In this document: in pieces, positions 43,917 to 53,881 of the stretch
Layout: the number at the start of each line of letters is the position of its first letter
How positions within the stretch are numbered: the first letter of the stretch is position 1
Source: Thermoplasmatales archaeon UBA447
GTDB taxonomy: Archaea; Thermoplasmatota; Thermoplasmata; Thermoplasmatales; Thermoplasmataceae
Assembly (NCBI GenBank): GCA_002503205.1
Contig: DARE01000053.1
Span: 38,599 to 102,598 of the forward strand
Direction of reading: 5' to 3'
DNA: 64,000 nucleotides
Notes under the pieces: generated by a model
Told to the model about the DNA's origin: nothing
Database searches by the model: none
The model's input: only the letters and a program-made list of their open reading frames with translations
Program-made: the position numbers and the translations under genes

Positions 43917-46900
43917 TGATCCTCTCTTCAGGTTCTATCCTGATTTTTACTGGCTCACCATCAACATCCCACTCCTTTCCACCATCTGCTTCTCCCCTCT
44001 TTAGGGAAAGGGCAAGTGATTCAGCGGAGATCCAGGCAAGTTTTGGCTCTATCTTCTCCCAGGTGGAACTGTCGCAGTTCACTTCTACCCTTATGTTGTC
44101 GTCATACTGGAGGTCCATCTCTTTCCTCATCACCTGTATCCTTCTGAGAATCTCTCTGGAGAAACCCTCTATTTCAAGGTCCCTATCCATATCCAGGCTC
44201 ATGAAAACGGTGATTCCGAGGCGGCTGTCAGTCGACATGGAGTAGTTTCCCTCAACCTCCTCCGAGATCTCAAAGAACTCTGGGGGCACGGTTTCACCTT
44301 TCACCACCAAGGATTCACCATTGATTATATGTGATATATCTTCATCCGAGGCTGATTTGATGTAATCCGCAACTTCCGAGGTCTTTCTTTTGAGGACGGG
44401 TGCAGCCTTATTAAGAATAAGCCTGGCTGAAAGGTGCACCGGCCTTTTCTCCTTACTGATTACTTTCACATTTCTTGTGTTAAGTTCGTCCGCGATGCTT
44501 TCCATCGCAGCTTCTGGAAGATCTTGGGGCCCAGAAATCAGTATCTCCTTAACAGGCTGCCTTCCCTTAATGTTATTCTCCTGCCTCATTTTTCTGACGT
44601 TCTCAAGTATGGCATAACCATACTCAGCGGCCTTTTCTATTTCCGGGTTGATCATTGATCTGTCCGCTTCAGGGAAAAGTTCGAGGTGAACACTCTTTTT
44701 ACCCGGATTGAGTTTTGTGAATATGTAATCAGAGAAAAACGGAGCCATTGGAGCAAGCATGAAGCATACAGTGTTCAAGGCAAAATAAAGGGAATTGTAA
44801 GCCTGTACCTTGCTTTCTCCCTGTGTAATATCCCAGAACCTCTTTCTTGAAAGGCGAAGATAGAAGTTGGAAAGATTATCCACAAGCTCCTGTGTTATTC
44901 TCAATGCAAAATGCATTTCATAATTATCCATCCTTTCCCTGTATTCAGACAGCGAGGAGTTAACCTTGGAAACTATCCACTGGTCAAGGAAATTCAAAGG
45001 CCTCAGTTCAGAAACTCCAGGGACATAGCCGTCCAGATTGGCATTTGACTCAAAGAAGGAATAGACATTTGCTAGAGTCAGCAATACTTTCCGGTTCAGC
45101 TCGTTTATCAGTTTTTTATTTATAGATTTTGACCTCCACGGAATCCCTGTGAGGAAAAACATTCGTATGGGGTCCGGGCCAAACTCGGAGATGAAATCCA
45201 GTGCATAGATCGAATTCCCCTTACTTTTGCTCATTTTCCTTCCATTTTCGTCCAGTATGTGATCTATGGAAAGGACACTGTCATATGCGTTTTTGCCAAA
45301 CAGAAGGCTTCCTATTACATGGAGAGTGTAGAACCATCCACGAGTCTGGTCGATGGCCTCTGTGATGAAGCTTATCGGGAGATCCCTTTCCTGATGGAAG
45401 CTGGAATTAATTGGGTAGCCCATTGCTGCATAAGATGCACTGCCAGAATCAAACCATGTATCAATGACATAAGGCTCGCGCACCATCTCCTTCCCGCACT
45501 CTTCGCATGGAAATACGGTCCTGTCAATAAAGGGCCTGTGAAGGTCCTCTGGAACATTTGCCCCTAACTCCTGAAGTTCTTTTCTCGATCCTATGATCTT
45601 CATATGGTTGTTCTCACATATCCAGACTGGAAGGGGGGTTCCCCAGAATCTGTTCCTGCTTAAGGCCCAGTCCTTGGCCTCCGCCACAAAGTTACCAAAC
45701 CTACCGTCTCTCAGATGTTCTGGCATCCAGTTTATTTTCTGATTATTCTCTATGAGGAGATTTCGTTTCAGTGATACCTTTATGAACCAGGCCTTCAGTG
45801 GGTAGTAAAGGAGGGGGGTCCCACATCTGTAACAGAAAGGGTACGTGTGGACAAATTTCTCAGATTTAAAAATCAGACCTTTTTCTTTTAGTATTTTTAA
45901 TATAGGGACATCGGCATCCTTGAAAAATAGGCCATTAAACGGGAGCCTCTGATCTTCAAATTTTCCTGATTGATTAATGGGATTCACGGGGTCAACATTC
46001 ATCTGCTTTCCCATTTCAAAGTCGTCAGCACCAAAAGCGGGAGATGTGTGGACAATGCCTGTACCCTCATCAAGAGTGACGTGTTCCCCTGTTACCACAA
46101 CAAGGCATTTCTCAGGCAGCTTTAGGAAATCCATCAACTGATCGTACTTTTTCCCCTTGAGATCTGTTCCGTTAAATTTCTTAAGCAATTCATAATCTTT
46201 TCCAAACAGGCCCTCTAACCTGGTAGAAGCAATGTAGAATTCCTCTTCTCCATGCCGAATCAGCGAATACTCTGCCTTTGGATTTACAGTAAGGAACTGA
46301 TTCGATGGAAGAGTCCATGGTGTTGTTGTCCATGCAAGGAAGTATCTGTTTGTTGTGCCACTTTCTCTGAATTTAACAAAAACAGAGGGGTCCTTTGCAT
46401 CATCGTACCCCTGTGACAGCTCATGTGTGCTCAGGGATGTTTCACACCTTGGGCAGTATGGGACTATTTTGTAATCCTTGATGAGCAACCCCCTGTCGAA
46501 AAGCTGCTTAAGGGCCCACCATTCACTTTCCATATACTCATTTCTGAGAGTAATGTAATCCTTCTCATGATTTATCCAGAATCCGAGTTTCCTGTCTGCT
46601 TCCATCCATTCATCTATGTATGAAAATATGCTCTTCCTGCAGTATTCATTAAACCTGTCAATGCCAAAATCTTCTATTTCTTTTTTAGTCTTAAAGCCAA
46701 AATGTTTCTCTGCCTCTATCTCAACGGGCAATCCATGGCAATCCCAGCCACCTGATCTTCTCTCTATTTTGTGGCCAGTCATATACTTGTAACGGAGAAC
46801 AGTATCCTTGAATGTCCTTGTCATAGCGTGGCCAACATGCGGCCTTCCATTGGCTGTAGGCGGGCCTTCAAGAAAGGTAAATTTCTTATCTCCCAGGCTT

Positions 46901-47013
46901 GAGTTCAGAGATTCCTGAATAATTCCGGCAGTGTTCCAATATTCTAGAATCTCTTTGGCAACATCAACCGGTCCTTTCCTGGTATCTACAGACTCAAAAT
47001 TTCTGCTGGGCAT
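43906..47013 (-). CDS. ileS: Isoleucyl-tRNA synthetase
   Basis: A class I synthetase of about 1035 residues. The HIGH motif reads HVGHAM in PTANGRPHVGHAMTRT near residue 58, the editing domain CP1 (about 180-400, with the GTGIVHTSPAFGADD motif) and the KMSKS loop KMSKSKGNSIYA near 590 are clear. The C-terminal anticodon and zinc-less tail match archaeal IleRS. The ATG at 47013 is chosen over the adjacent TTG at 47016. The stop lies 11 bases into nadM. Confidence 0.97.
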   Translation of the reverse strand: MPSRNFESVDTRKGPVDVAKEILEYWNTAGIIQESLNSSLGDKKFTFLEGPPTANGRPHVGHAMTRTFKDTVLRYKYMTGHKIERRSGGWDCHGLPVEIEAEKHFGFKTKKEIEDFGIDRFNEYCRKSIFSYIDEWMEADRKLGFWINHEKDYITLRNEYMESEWWALKQLFDRGLLIKDYKIVPYCPRCETSLSTHELSQGYDDAKDPSVFVKFRESGTTNRYFLAWTTTPWTLPSNQFLTVNPKAEYSLIRHGEEEFYIASTRLEGLFGKDYELLKKFNGTDLKGKKYDQLMDFLKLPEKCLVVVTGEHVTLDEGTGIVHTSPAFGADDFEMGKQMNVDPVNPINQSGKFEDQRLPFNGLFFKDADVPILKILKEKGLIFKSEKFVHTYPFCYRCGTPLLYYPLKAWFIKVSLKRNLLIENNQKINWMPEHLRDGRFGNFVAEAKDWALSRNRFWGTPLPVWICENNHMKIIGSRKELQELGANVPEDLHRPFIDRTVFPCEECGKEMVREPYVIDTWFDSGSASYAAMGYPINSSFHQERDLPISFITEAIDQTRGWFYTLHVIGSLLFGKNAYDSVLSIDHILDENGRKMSKSKGNSIYALDFISEFGPDPIRMFFLTGIPWRSKSINKKLINELNRKVLLTLANVYSFFESNANLDGYVPGVSELRPLNFLDQWIVSKVNSSLSEYRERMDNYEMHFALRITQELVDNLSNFYLRLSRKRFWDITQGESKVQAYNSLYFALNTVCFMLAPMAPFFSDYIFTKLNPGKKSVHLELFPEADRSMINPEIEKAAEYGYAILENVRKMRQENNIKGRQPVKEILISGPQDLPEAAMESIADELNTRNVKVISKEKRPVHLSARLILNKAAPVLKRKTSEVADYIKSASDEDISHIINGESLVVKGETVPPEFFEISEEVEGNYSMSTDSRLGITVFMSLDMDRDLEIEGFSREILRRIQVMRKEMDLQYDDNIRVEVNCDSSTWEKIEPKLAWISAESLALSLKRGEADGGKEWDVDGEPVKIRIEPEERISVE

Positions 47014-47050
47014 CAATCGTGGATTATGAAAGGATTAATTTATATTATGG

Positions 47051-47287
47051 TCAGAAGATGGGTGCCGTAACATCTATACCCTTTATCTTAATTTTAGCCT
47101 CTATTTCAGGGAATCTGTTGAACTTCTTAACATATTTCCTGAGGAGCTTGTTCTCCTTCCTCTCCAGCCAAGTGAGGTAATAACCGTAAAGATCTCTGTT
47201 ATATTTTCTCAGTTCTCTTATTCCCAATCGTTCAGATTCCAGAACCCTTATCCTGTCCAGAAGTTTCATTTCCTCTGCAGATAACAT
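47051..47287 (-). CDS. Small basic helical protein, unknown
   Basis: A 78-residue protein rich in Arg, Lys and Leu: ESERLGIRELRKYNRDLYGYY and LERKENKLLRKYVKKFNRF suggest two amphipathic helices, perhaps for RNA binding. No family is recognised. It lies 37 bases upstream of ileS on the same strand and may be co-expressed with it. Two starts are possible (Met1 at 47287 or Met7 at 47269). Function unknown. Confidence 0.55.
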   Translation of the reverse strand: MLSAEEMKLLDRIRVLESERLGIRELRKYNRDLYGYYLTWLERKENKLLRKYVKKFNRFPEIEAKIKIKGIDVTAPIF

Positions 47288-47537
47288 TTTTCCTCAAACT
47301 TATTAAATATAATCTTATAGATATTCATTCCTGTGCCTGTGAAAAATGAGCAAATGGTTGAAAAAGCGGGCTCCGGATACAAACAATATTGCATAGCGCA
47401 ATATAATGATTGAAATCAGAATGTAATCATATCTGTTGTTTTTTAGATTTGAAACGGACTCATATGTACAAGGAAGAAATTTTTCAATTGTATATTATAT
47501 AGATAACATTTAAATATTAATTTAATAATTATTACCT

Positions 47538-47657
47538 ATGTTAAAGAAAAATCTCTCCAGATTAAAGGAGGAATTTTCTGAAGAACGAGAACGAATAAAA
47601 AAGATAATAGAGGATAATCTTTTTGAGCGGACCGAAAAAGATAAAAAGCAAATATAA
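47538..47657 (+). CDS. 39-residue highly charged microprotein, unknown
   Basis: ATG 47538 to TAA 47657 encodes 39 residues, nearly all helical and charged (KNLSRLKEEFSEERERIKK, then KIIEDNLFERTEKDKKQ). TTTAAATA at 47509-47516 is centred 26 bases before the ATG, the same leaderless layout as its larger neighbours, and no other gene explains that box. It lies alone between two minus-strand genes. It is presumably translated; no family is known. A chance ORF remains possible. Confidence 0.45.
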   Translation: MLKKNLSRLKEEFSEERERIKKIIEDNLFERTEKDKKQI

Positions 47658-47690
47658 AAAAGAATGAATGCTTTTTTAAAGCTCACACTT

Positions 47691-48662
47691 CTAAACCCTG
47701 GACGCAAGCAAATTTTTCGAAAAGTGTTCCCAACCTTTACCTGATATCCCTATCCATTGTTGCCCATCATACAGAAGGTTTTCACCCTCCCATGTTTCCC
47801 CTATGAATGAGATATCTATACCCTCGCTATCCGCTGTCTCTGAGAGTTTTTCATAATTTTCGCTGTCCACGGTAAAAAGCAATTCATAATCACCTCCAAA
47901 ATTTGTGGCTATCTCCAGAGGTGATAGGCCGCTGATAAGGGAAGCCTTGTCGGCATGCCTGTCAATATTTATTTCGTCATGTACAATTTTGAAACCTATG
48001 CCATAATCCTCCTTCATCTGGGAAATGCATGAGTAGAGCCCATCAGACATGTCCATCATAAATCTTGCTCCTGCCTTACTCAGTATGGATGCCTCATGAA
48101 CACGGGCCTGAATTCCCAGGAGCATCCTTATTCCTTCCTCTTTGGAATATCCGCTTTTGTGAAATATGTAACCGGAAGCGGCCTTGCCCAATGTATTTGT
48201 ATGGCCAATTATCTGTCTTGGCTTTATCTGGGACCGGAACCTCGTCAGTTCTTTTTTCTGTTTTCCAAGGATAGTGCCGCCTATGACAAATCCCTGTCCT
48301 TCCTTTGTATCTCCCCCAAATATATCGGCACCGTTCTTTTTCAGCTCCTCAGTTATTCCCCGATGCACAGCACCAAGGAATGAATCCTCAGTATCTCCAC
48401 CCACAACATATGATACCGTCATACCTTCCGGGATACCGGCCATTGCTGCTATATCACTCAAGTTGACATTGGCAGCAAAACGGCCAATAAGCTCCGGATA
48501 CTGCATAGTTGGAATGTGGGATTCCCTGGAAATAATATCAGATGAAATCAGAATGTATTCTTCCCCGTTGTCCATTGCATAACAGTCATCAGGTTTCCAT
48601 GGCCTGTTCTGGCTCAGAGTCTGTCTTATTATTTTCCTTTCACCCAGTTCATTAAGCTTCAC
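47691..48662 (-). CDS. thiL: Thiamine-monophosphate kinase
   Basis: This enzyme phosphorylates thiamine phosphate to the active diphosphate. It has 323 residues. N-terminal GERKIIRQT, the DDCYA metal site, then RFAANVNLSDIAAMAGIPEG and IFGGDTKEG follow the ThiL/PurM-like (AIRS superfamily) order. FMMDMSDGLYS is the second conserved metal motif. The chain is complete. No other thiamine genes are close. The upstream gap of 190 bases separates it from the divergent nuclease gene. Confidence 0.9.
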   Translation of the reverse strand: MKLNELGERKIIRQTLSQNRPWKPDDCYAMDNGEEYILISSDIISRESHIPTMQYPELIGRFAANVNLSDIAAMAGIPEGMTVSYVVGGDTEDSFLGAVHRGITEELKKNGADIFGGDTKEGQGFVIGGTILGKQKKELTRFRSQIKPRQIIGHTNTLGKAASGYIFHKSGYSKEEGIRMLLGIQARVHEASILSKAGARFMMDMSDGLYSCISQMKEDYGIGFKIVHDEINIDRHADKASLISGLSPLEIATNFGGDYELLFTVDSENYEKLSETADSEGIDISFIGETWEGENLLYDGQQWIGISGKGWEHFSKNLLASRV

Positions 48663-48852
48663 ATTCTGTTATCCGTACCGCTCTTAAAAACTTTGTAAAA
48701 TAAGGCAGGAATCAAATTTGGATGTGCATAATTCCTCAGCAGTTTAGTCATAAATTCGTCAATTGTAATTTTTTTTAACTGCCATATCAAGAATGTTTAT
48801 TATTCCATTGAAAATTCTGTTAAGAATAGAATATATTTGAGCGTGTTCAAAG

Positions 48853-49506
48853 ATGTTGGAAAATGGTGAAAGAAAGGATGATATTTATCATATATTCAAG
48901 TCACTCATCGAACCCAGGGAGTATAAAGGAAAGCCAATACCACTAAACAGATTCAGCATAGGCTCTCTTTCATTTGATGTGGAAAAGGAGATTCAGCGAA
49001 AACTTGGGCTTGTAGAGGAGACCACAAAGGATCGGCTCAATATGTTCCGCGGCACTGCACTTCACACCTATATCCAGGATATGGTCAAAACCTATGGATT
49101 TGAGGCTGAGAAGAGGTTGTATCTGACAATCCCGTTCCAGTGGGATTACATGGGATTCTCTGATATCACTCTTGTTGGTGTCATTGATCTGCTTCATCGT
49201 GGGCGAAAGGAAATGGTTGAGCTTAAGAGTTCAACCTCATCGGACAAAATCGAGGACTATCACAAAATGCAGCTTGCTTCATACATGAAGATGTACAGCG
49301 AAAAATATGGCGAGAGATTCCATGGGACCGTGGTTAAGTTTGGCGGCTCGGATGTCACTGCAGAGGAAGTTGGCTGGGACCAGGTTGAAGGATACTGGTC
49401 TGAAATAATAAAGAGGAGTATTTACTGTGCAAAGAAGCTGGACAAAATAATGTCGGAAAAGGACTCTCCAGTTGAAGGAGGAAAGGACGGCCTCTATTCA
49501 TTTTAA
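48853..49506 (+). CDS. PD-(D/E)XK nuclease-family protein (RecB/Cas4-like, no FeS cysteines)
   Basis: A 217-residue protein with the nuclease core: His71 in RGTALHTYIQD, Asp112 in VGVIDLLHR, Glu123 and Lys125 in MVELKSSTSS, and Gln140 in YHKMQLASYMKMY. This is the order of the Cas4/RecB C-terminal group, but the four iron-sulfur cysteines are absent. No CRISPR or cas genes accompany it, so repair is the better guess. Its stop overlaps the convergent radical SAM gene by four bases. An AATATATTT about 20 bases upstream may be its TATA box. Confidence 0.8.
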   Translation: MLENGERKDDIYHIFKSLIEPREYKGKPIPLNRFSIGSLSFDVEKEIQRKLGLVEETTKDRLNMFRGTALHTYIQDMVKTYGFEAEKRLYLTIPFQWDYMGFSDITLVGVIDLLHRGRKEMVELKSSTSSDKIEDYHKMQLASYMKMYSEKYGERFHGTVVKFGGSDVTAEEVGWDQVEGYWSEIIKRSIYCAKKLDKIMSEKDSPVEGGKDGLYSF

Positions 49507-50564
49507 TTTAAGAATGTCCCGGCCGATATTCTCTTAGTCATCTTCACAATATCCGGTTGAAACAGATTCCTGTCCTCAAGTTCCAGGAACTTCTCGTATC
49601 CTGTAAGATTCAAAGATGAAATATAATCCTCAAGTTTTGAGAAATCCTGCTCAAGTGAGCATGAATATATGAGGTTAAGAAGCTCCGGGTCAGGTTTCTC
49701 ATTATGCACTCCTCGTTCCTTATTCCCTCCCGTCGGGTATGATACCACCTGTGCCCCTTCTTTTGAAGCCTTGAGAAGAATCGTTGCTAGGCCGTAAAGG
49801 GAAGGGAGCCTGTACATGCCAATTTTCCAAAGATGTTCAACCATTGTGTTTTTCTGTATGTTCATGGGGTTGACTGAGATGTCTGTCCCCAGGCCCTTTA
49901 CTTTTCTGATTGAGTCTATCATGTCCTCTATTGCCCTTTTCTCGGAGAGGAATGGTGGTTTGAAGAGCAGATAGGTTCTCAGCTCCAAATCGAGGTTTTT
50001 TATTTCTTGGGCTGCCTTCACATATTTTTCAAAGTTGCTTCCTTTGTTAATTGAATTTTTTATTATTTCGTCATTAGCGCTTTCCAGACCAATAGCTATT
50101 CTTATCCTGGGGCCATATTTCCCAAGGCCCGAGATATTTTTGTCCGTGATGTATTCAGTTCGTGATTCTATGAGCAAAGAGGATACCCTCTCAGATATTC
50201 TGGAAAGAAAATAGTCCCTTGCTTCCAGAGGGAATTCTAAAGGGTCCAGAAAACTTCCTGATGTAAAAACCTTGAGTATATGAGTGTCACCAAGTGAATC
50301 AAGTACACTATCAACCTGCTTTTTCAGGTCTTGAATGGTAACATTTCGGGCTACATCGTTGAAATATCCACACATCGAACATGAGGAAAAGTTATACCAT
50401 GAACATCCGCCTGTTCTGAATATCACCACCATAGTCTTGTCTGGTTTACCCTCAAGGCGATCCATCTCTTTCCACATCGATACAGGGGTGGACGGATCCT
50501 TGGCTGCAACTTTCTCAGGCATCAGAGATCTAATTCTGTCTGAATATTCTCTATTGATTGACAA
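49503..50564 (-). CDS. Radical SAM protein, probable archaeosine synthase subunit RaSEA
   Basis: A radical SAM enzyme of 353 residues. Cys54, Cys62 and Cys65 in TGGCSWYNFSSCSMCGY bind the cluster; the C-x7-C-x2-C spacing is the unusual variant of the COG1244 group, whose archaeal members convert a lysine-carrying tRNA precursor into archaeosine (G+15) with ArcS. TSGSFLDPLE and IAIGLESANDEIIKNSIN are conserved radical SAM strands. The partner ArcS is not in the window. The ATG start at 50564 is consistent with the N-terminus. Exact function is inferred from family memory. Confidence 0.75.
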   Translation of the reverse strand: MSINREYSDRIRSLMPEKVAAKDPSTPVSMWKEMDRLEGKPDKTMVVIFRTGGCSWYNFSSCSMCGYFNDVARNVTIQDLKKQVDSVLDSLGDTHILKVFTSGSFLDPLEFPLEARDYFLSRISERVSSLLIESRTEYITDKNISGLGKYGPRIRIAIGLESANDEIIKNSINKGSNFEKYVKAAQEIKNLDLELRTYLLFKPPFLSEKRAIEDMIDSIRKVKGLGTDISVNPMNIQKNTMVEHLWKIGMYRLPSLYGLATILLKASKEGAQVVSYPTGGNKERGVHNEKPDPELLNLIYSCSLEQDFSKLEDYISSLNLTGYEKFLELEDRNLFQPDIVKMTKRISAGTFLN

Positions 50565-50684
50565 ATATATTCCTTCAAACGTATTTCATTTACCTATAAG
50601 AAATTGTGACAGTGGCACTTTATGTAAAAAAGTGTCTTAATAGTGATAACAATATTTATGAAAGAAAATCACTCACCCTATTAT

Positions 50685-51830
50685 ATGCTATCCTCTAGAC
50701 TAGCAAGTATATCAGAATCAAAAACAGTTTCATCCAGCAATAAGGCAGCCAAAATGAAAGCACAGGGGATCAAAGTTTTCAATTTTGGGATAGGTGAGCC
50801 GGACTTCACAACTCCTGAACACATTATTAAGGCAGGGTTTGACGCTGCTATTAAGGGTAAGACACATTATACTCCTTCCGCAGGAATACCCGAGCTCAGG
50901 GAAGCTATAGCGCGAAAAATGAAGAAGATAAATTCCGTTGATTGCGGCCCTGAAAATGTTCTTGTCACACCTACGAAATTCTCCATTAATCTGGCGTTTC
51001 TTTCAATTTTAAATGAAGGTGACCAGGTGCTAATCCCGGAGCCATATTTTCTGTCCTATCCTGAAATAGTAAAATTAACTGGAGGCAGGCCCCTCCCTGT
51101 CAGGACGGATAATGACTATGACTTTGACTTTGATCTGATGAGAAAAAAAGTCTCTGGAAAAACCAGAGCAATAATACTTAGCAACCCTTGCAACCCAACT
51201 GGGAAGGTATATTCCAGGAAGCAGATGAAAATGCTCGAGGATTTTGTTCTAGAAAATAACCTGTATCTGATAAGCGATGAGATCTACGAGGATCTGATAT
51301 TCGATGGATCTATGTATTCTCCAGCTTCCAATTCTGAATTGGCTGATAAGGTTGTTACAATAGGCGGATTTTCCAAGAGTTATGCAATGACTGGATGGAG
51401 GATTGGTTATATGGTGGGGCCTGAGCCTCTTATACGTGCTTCAAATAAGCTTCAGCAGCAAACAATCACATGTGTCTCATCTATCGCGCAGTATGCAGCA
51501 CTTGCGGCAATAGAAGACAGGGAAGCGCCTGAAAAGTTCAGAAAAGTCTTTCTTGAACGCAGGAACCTTGTTGATTCCTTAATTTCCAGATCTGAAACCC
51601 TGACTATGAGAAAAGTGGAAGGGGCATTCTACGCTTTTGTCAAATACAACAAAGATATTCCAAGTGAAGAATACTGCAACCGTCTCCTTGATGAAAAAAA
51701 GGTTCTTGTCACTCCGGGCTCCGCATTCGGGGACCAGGGAGAGGGACATTTCAGGCTTTCCTTTGCTACAGATAATGATACAATTAAAAACGGCATTGAA
51801 CTGATAGATCAGTTCAACAGGGAATTATAA
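50685..51830 (+). CDS. Class I/II PLP aminotransferase, aspartate aminotransferase-like
   Basis: A PLP enzyme of 381 residues. The substrate-specific loop GIGEPDFTTPEHI, Asn/Asp of SNPCNPTGKVYS and DEIYEDLIFDG, the Schiff-base Lys in FSKSYAMTGWRIGY and the Arg in HFRLSFAT are all present. It could act on aspartate, alanine or aromatic amino acids. The frame is open from GTG 50643, but ATG 50685 matches the family N-terminus (MLSSRLASISES) and has AATATTTATG about 28 bases upstream, a typical leaderless arrangement. Confidence 0.88.
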   Translation: MLSSRLASISESKTVSSSNKAAKMKAQGIKVFNFGIGEPDFTTPEHIIKAGFDAAIKGKTHYTPSAGIPELREAIARKMKKINSVDCGPENVLVTPTKFSINLAFLSILNEGDQVLIPEPYFLSYPEIVKLTGGRPLPVRTDNDYDFDFDLMRKKVSGKTRAIILSNPCNPTGKVYSRKQMKMLEDFVLENNLYLISDEIYEDLIFDGSMYSPASNSELADKVVTIGGFSKSYAMTGWRIGYMVGPEPLIRASNKLQQQTITCVSSIAQYAALAAIEDREAPEKFRKVFLERRNLVDSLISRSETLTMRKVEGAFYAFVKYNKDIPSEEYCNRLLDEKKVLVTPGSAFGDQGEGHFRLSFATDNDTIKNGIELIDQFNREL

Positions 51831-51831
51831 T

Positions 51832-52716
51832 TTAATTTTTCTGGTTTTTTACATTAAGGTAAGATTCCTGGAAAGTGTTGTTTATTATGTCCATGATATT
51901 ATTAAGCTGATGAATCTCCTTAAAATAAAATATTGCCGTAACAACATTGTTGGCCTGGTTTAGAGTTTTGAAAAACGTTTCTAATCTCTTTAGGCCGTAT
52001 TTTTCACCATTTTCCATAAGGTATTGCTCTGCCAGCTTCTTAACAGACTCAACCCTCACGTCATTTGGGAGTGTAATATCTATTGAAAACTTCAGAAATT
52101 CTCCATCTTCGATGCTTTTGAAAATTGTCGATCCAAGAAGAGCCGAATTTGGCATTTTAGTGACCTGGCCATTCTGGTCCCTGATGTCAGTAAAGAGGAT
52201 ATTCACGTCAGTTATTTCGCCTACTATATAACTGGGAAAAAGCCATGAATATACGTACACTTTATCCTTTGGCCTTAGGGCGCCAGCAGCCGATACCATT
52301 AATCCGGATAGGAGAGAAGAAGTTACATTCTGTACAGCGAAGCCAAGGACAACACCACCTATTGCACCTCCTACAAGAGCTCCCTCTATGTTGACTCCGC
52401 TCAGTGCAAGAGCAGCAAATATGGCAATGGCATATATTATTATCCGGAGCAGTACAAGTATTCCCCTTAGATTTTTTCTGCTTCCTGATTTTGAAGAATA
52501 GTACTCAATGGAGTGAGAAATTATTCTGATGATCAGGTGGGCAACAAGAATCGATATAACTATGGCAAATGCATCATATATGTATCCAGTGTAATTAGAA
52601 ATCTCAGGAAAATAGCCAGATATTTTTGGCAGGAATTCGTGAAGAAGTACCAGTATTATACCTGATATAACTATTGTTAGAATGCCTTTTCCCAACTCCC
52701 CCCTTACTGAAGTCAT
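51832..52716 (-). CDS. Mechanosensitive ion channel, MscS family
   Basis: A 294-residue membrane protein that would release solutes on hypo-osmotic shock. Helices at about 10-30, 40-65 and 85-105 precede the pore helix GALVGGAIGGVVLGFAVQNVTSSLLSG, the Gly/Ala-rich TM3 that defines MscS. The following beta domain contains GEITDVNILFTDIRDQNGQ and MPNSALLGS. The C-terminus is short. It converges on the aminotransferase with one base between the stops. Confidence 0.9.
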   Translation of the reverse strand: MTSVRGELGKGILTIVISGIILVLLHEFLPKISGYFPEISNYTGYIYDAFAIVISILVAHLIIRIISHSIEYYSSKSGSRKNLRGILVLLRIIIYAIAIFAALALSGVNIEGALVGGAIGGVVLGFAVQNVTSSLLSGLMVSAAGALRPKDKVYVYSWLFPSYIVGEITDVNILFTDIRDQNGQVTKMPNSALLGSTIFKSIEDGEFLKFSIDITLPNDVRVESVKKLAEQYLMENGEKYGLKRLETFFKTLNQANNVVTAIFYFKEIHQLNNIMDIINNTFQESYLNVKNQKN

Positions 52717-52754
52717 GTCCTCTTGTAATATTCATGGCAATTAAAAAAATTGCC

Positions 52755-53747
52755 CTAATTTTTTGATTTCAGGATCAGTAGAAGAAGGAACAGGAAAAAA
52801 AGGGATGAGCTCACAATGTCAAATAGGACAGAATAAGAGTAAATATAATTTGAGGAGAAATATCTGGAAATCAGCGTCGTGTCGAAACTGTATACACCCG
52901 TAGGGAATACAACTGCCCAGAGGCTGGGATGGTACCTTATCCTCCTAACGTGATATATTTTTAGAATTGAGATAGCAGTCACAGGTATAAGCATCGCTGT
53001 GGCCAGGAACCAAAGCCAGAGATATAATTCAGTTACCAGCGAGAACAGAAATAAAAATGGTTCTGGAATGATTTTAGTGAGAGAGTAGAACGCAAGTGAG
53101 ATTAGAGCAGGAAGACCCATTGAAATCCATAGGGTACCATCTATGTTCCCGATACTATATTTTCCCTGCAGCAGCTTTGAAATATTTAGAGCCACAAATG
53201 CGAAATAGAACAATATGGATAGCAAAACTCCAAAAAATGCAATATACAATACAAACCATCCAGTAGGCGTTGTAACGTTACTAATTCCTGTCATGAATGC
53301 TATAGAGCTAGAAGCTATGGCAACACTCACATTTAACTGTGAAAAATGTGCACTGTCTATTGCGAAGTTCTTATGGATAACTTCATGGAAAGTGAACACA
53401 AGTGCCGAGGCAATTGAAATTAAAAAAATAAGTATAGATGCATACGAGAAAAGGAAATATTGGGACAGGATAAGAGTCCTAGTTATGACAACCGCTATCC
53501 CGGAGATCAAGGTATATCTGTTGAACTTCCAATGATAATCGTTATTTTTCCAGACGATATCCTTAGTGAACCAGAAAGAAGGTATTCCGATTATTATGAG
53601 TAATAGAATTGAAACAACGTAGAGCACTAAAGAAAGGTCATAAAAGTGATGGTGAAACGCTGAAATTGATAGTATTCCAGAAGCCATGATAGAGGAAAAA
53701 CCACCCAGTGATATATTTCGGAGAATACGGTTCAAATAGCCATACAA
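52755..53747 (-). CDS. TDT-type (TehA/Mae1-like) membrane transporter
   Basis: A 330-residue protein with ten hydrophobic segments. ASGILSISAFHHHF near the N-terminus and SLWAVVFPTGVYSFDTTLIS near residue 280 resemble the VMGTGI and WS-VFP-GMYA blocks of tellurite-resistance/dicarboxylate transporters. The anion channel relatives (SLAC1) also share this fold, so malate, succinate, sulfite or tellurite export cannot be told apart. It lies 38 bases upstream of mscS on the same strand and may be co-transcribed as an anion/osmotic unit. Confidence 0.7.
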   Translation of the reverse strand: MYGYLNRILRNISLGGFSSIMASGILSISAFHHHFYDLSLVLYVVSILLLIIIGIPSFWFTKDIVWKNNDYHWKFNRYTLISGIAVVITRTLILSQYFLFSYASILIFLISIASALVFTFHEVIHKNFAIDSAHFSQLNVSVAIASSSIAFMTGISNVTTPTGWFVLYIAFFGVLLSILFYFAFVALNISKLLQGKYSIGNIDGTLWISMGLPALISLAFYSLTKIIPEPFLFLFSLVTELYLWLWFLATAMLIPVTAISILKIYHVRRIRYHPSLWAVVFPTGVYSFDTTLISRYFSSNYIYSYSVLFDIVSSSLFFLFLLLLILKSKN

Positions 53748-53881
53748 CTTATCTCGATATCACTCCAAATCAATTATATTTTATTTAATTCGTTCACCTA
53801 TACACTGTTGCCTTGCGGGGCTCAAAGTAAACACTTTCAATGCCATATCGCAGTATTTATTATTGTCATATACACATTAAT

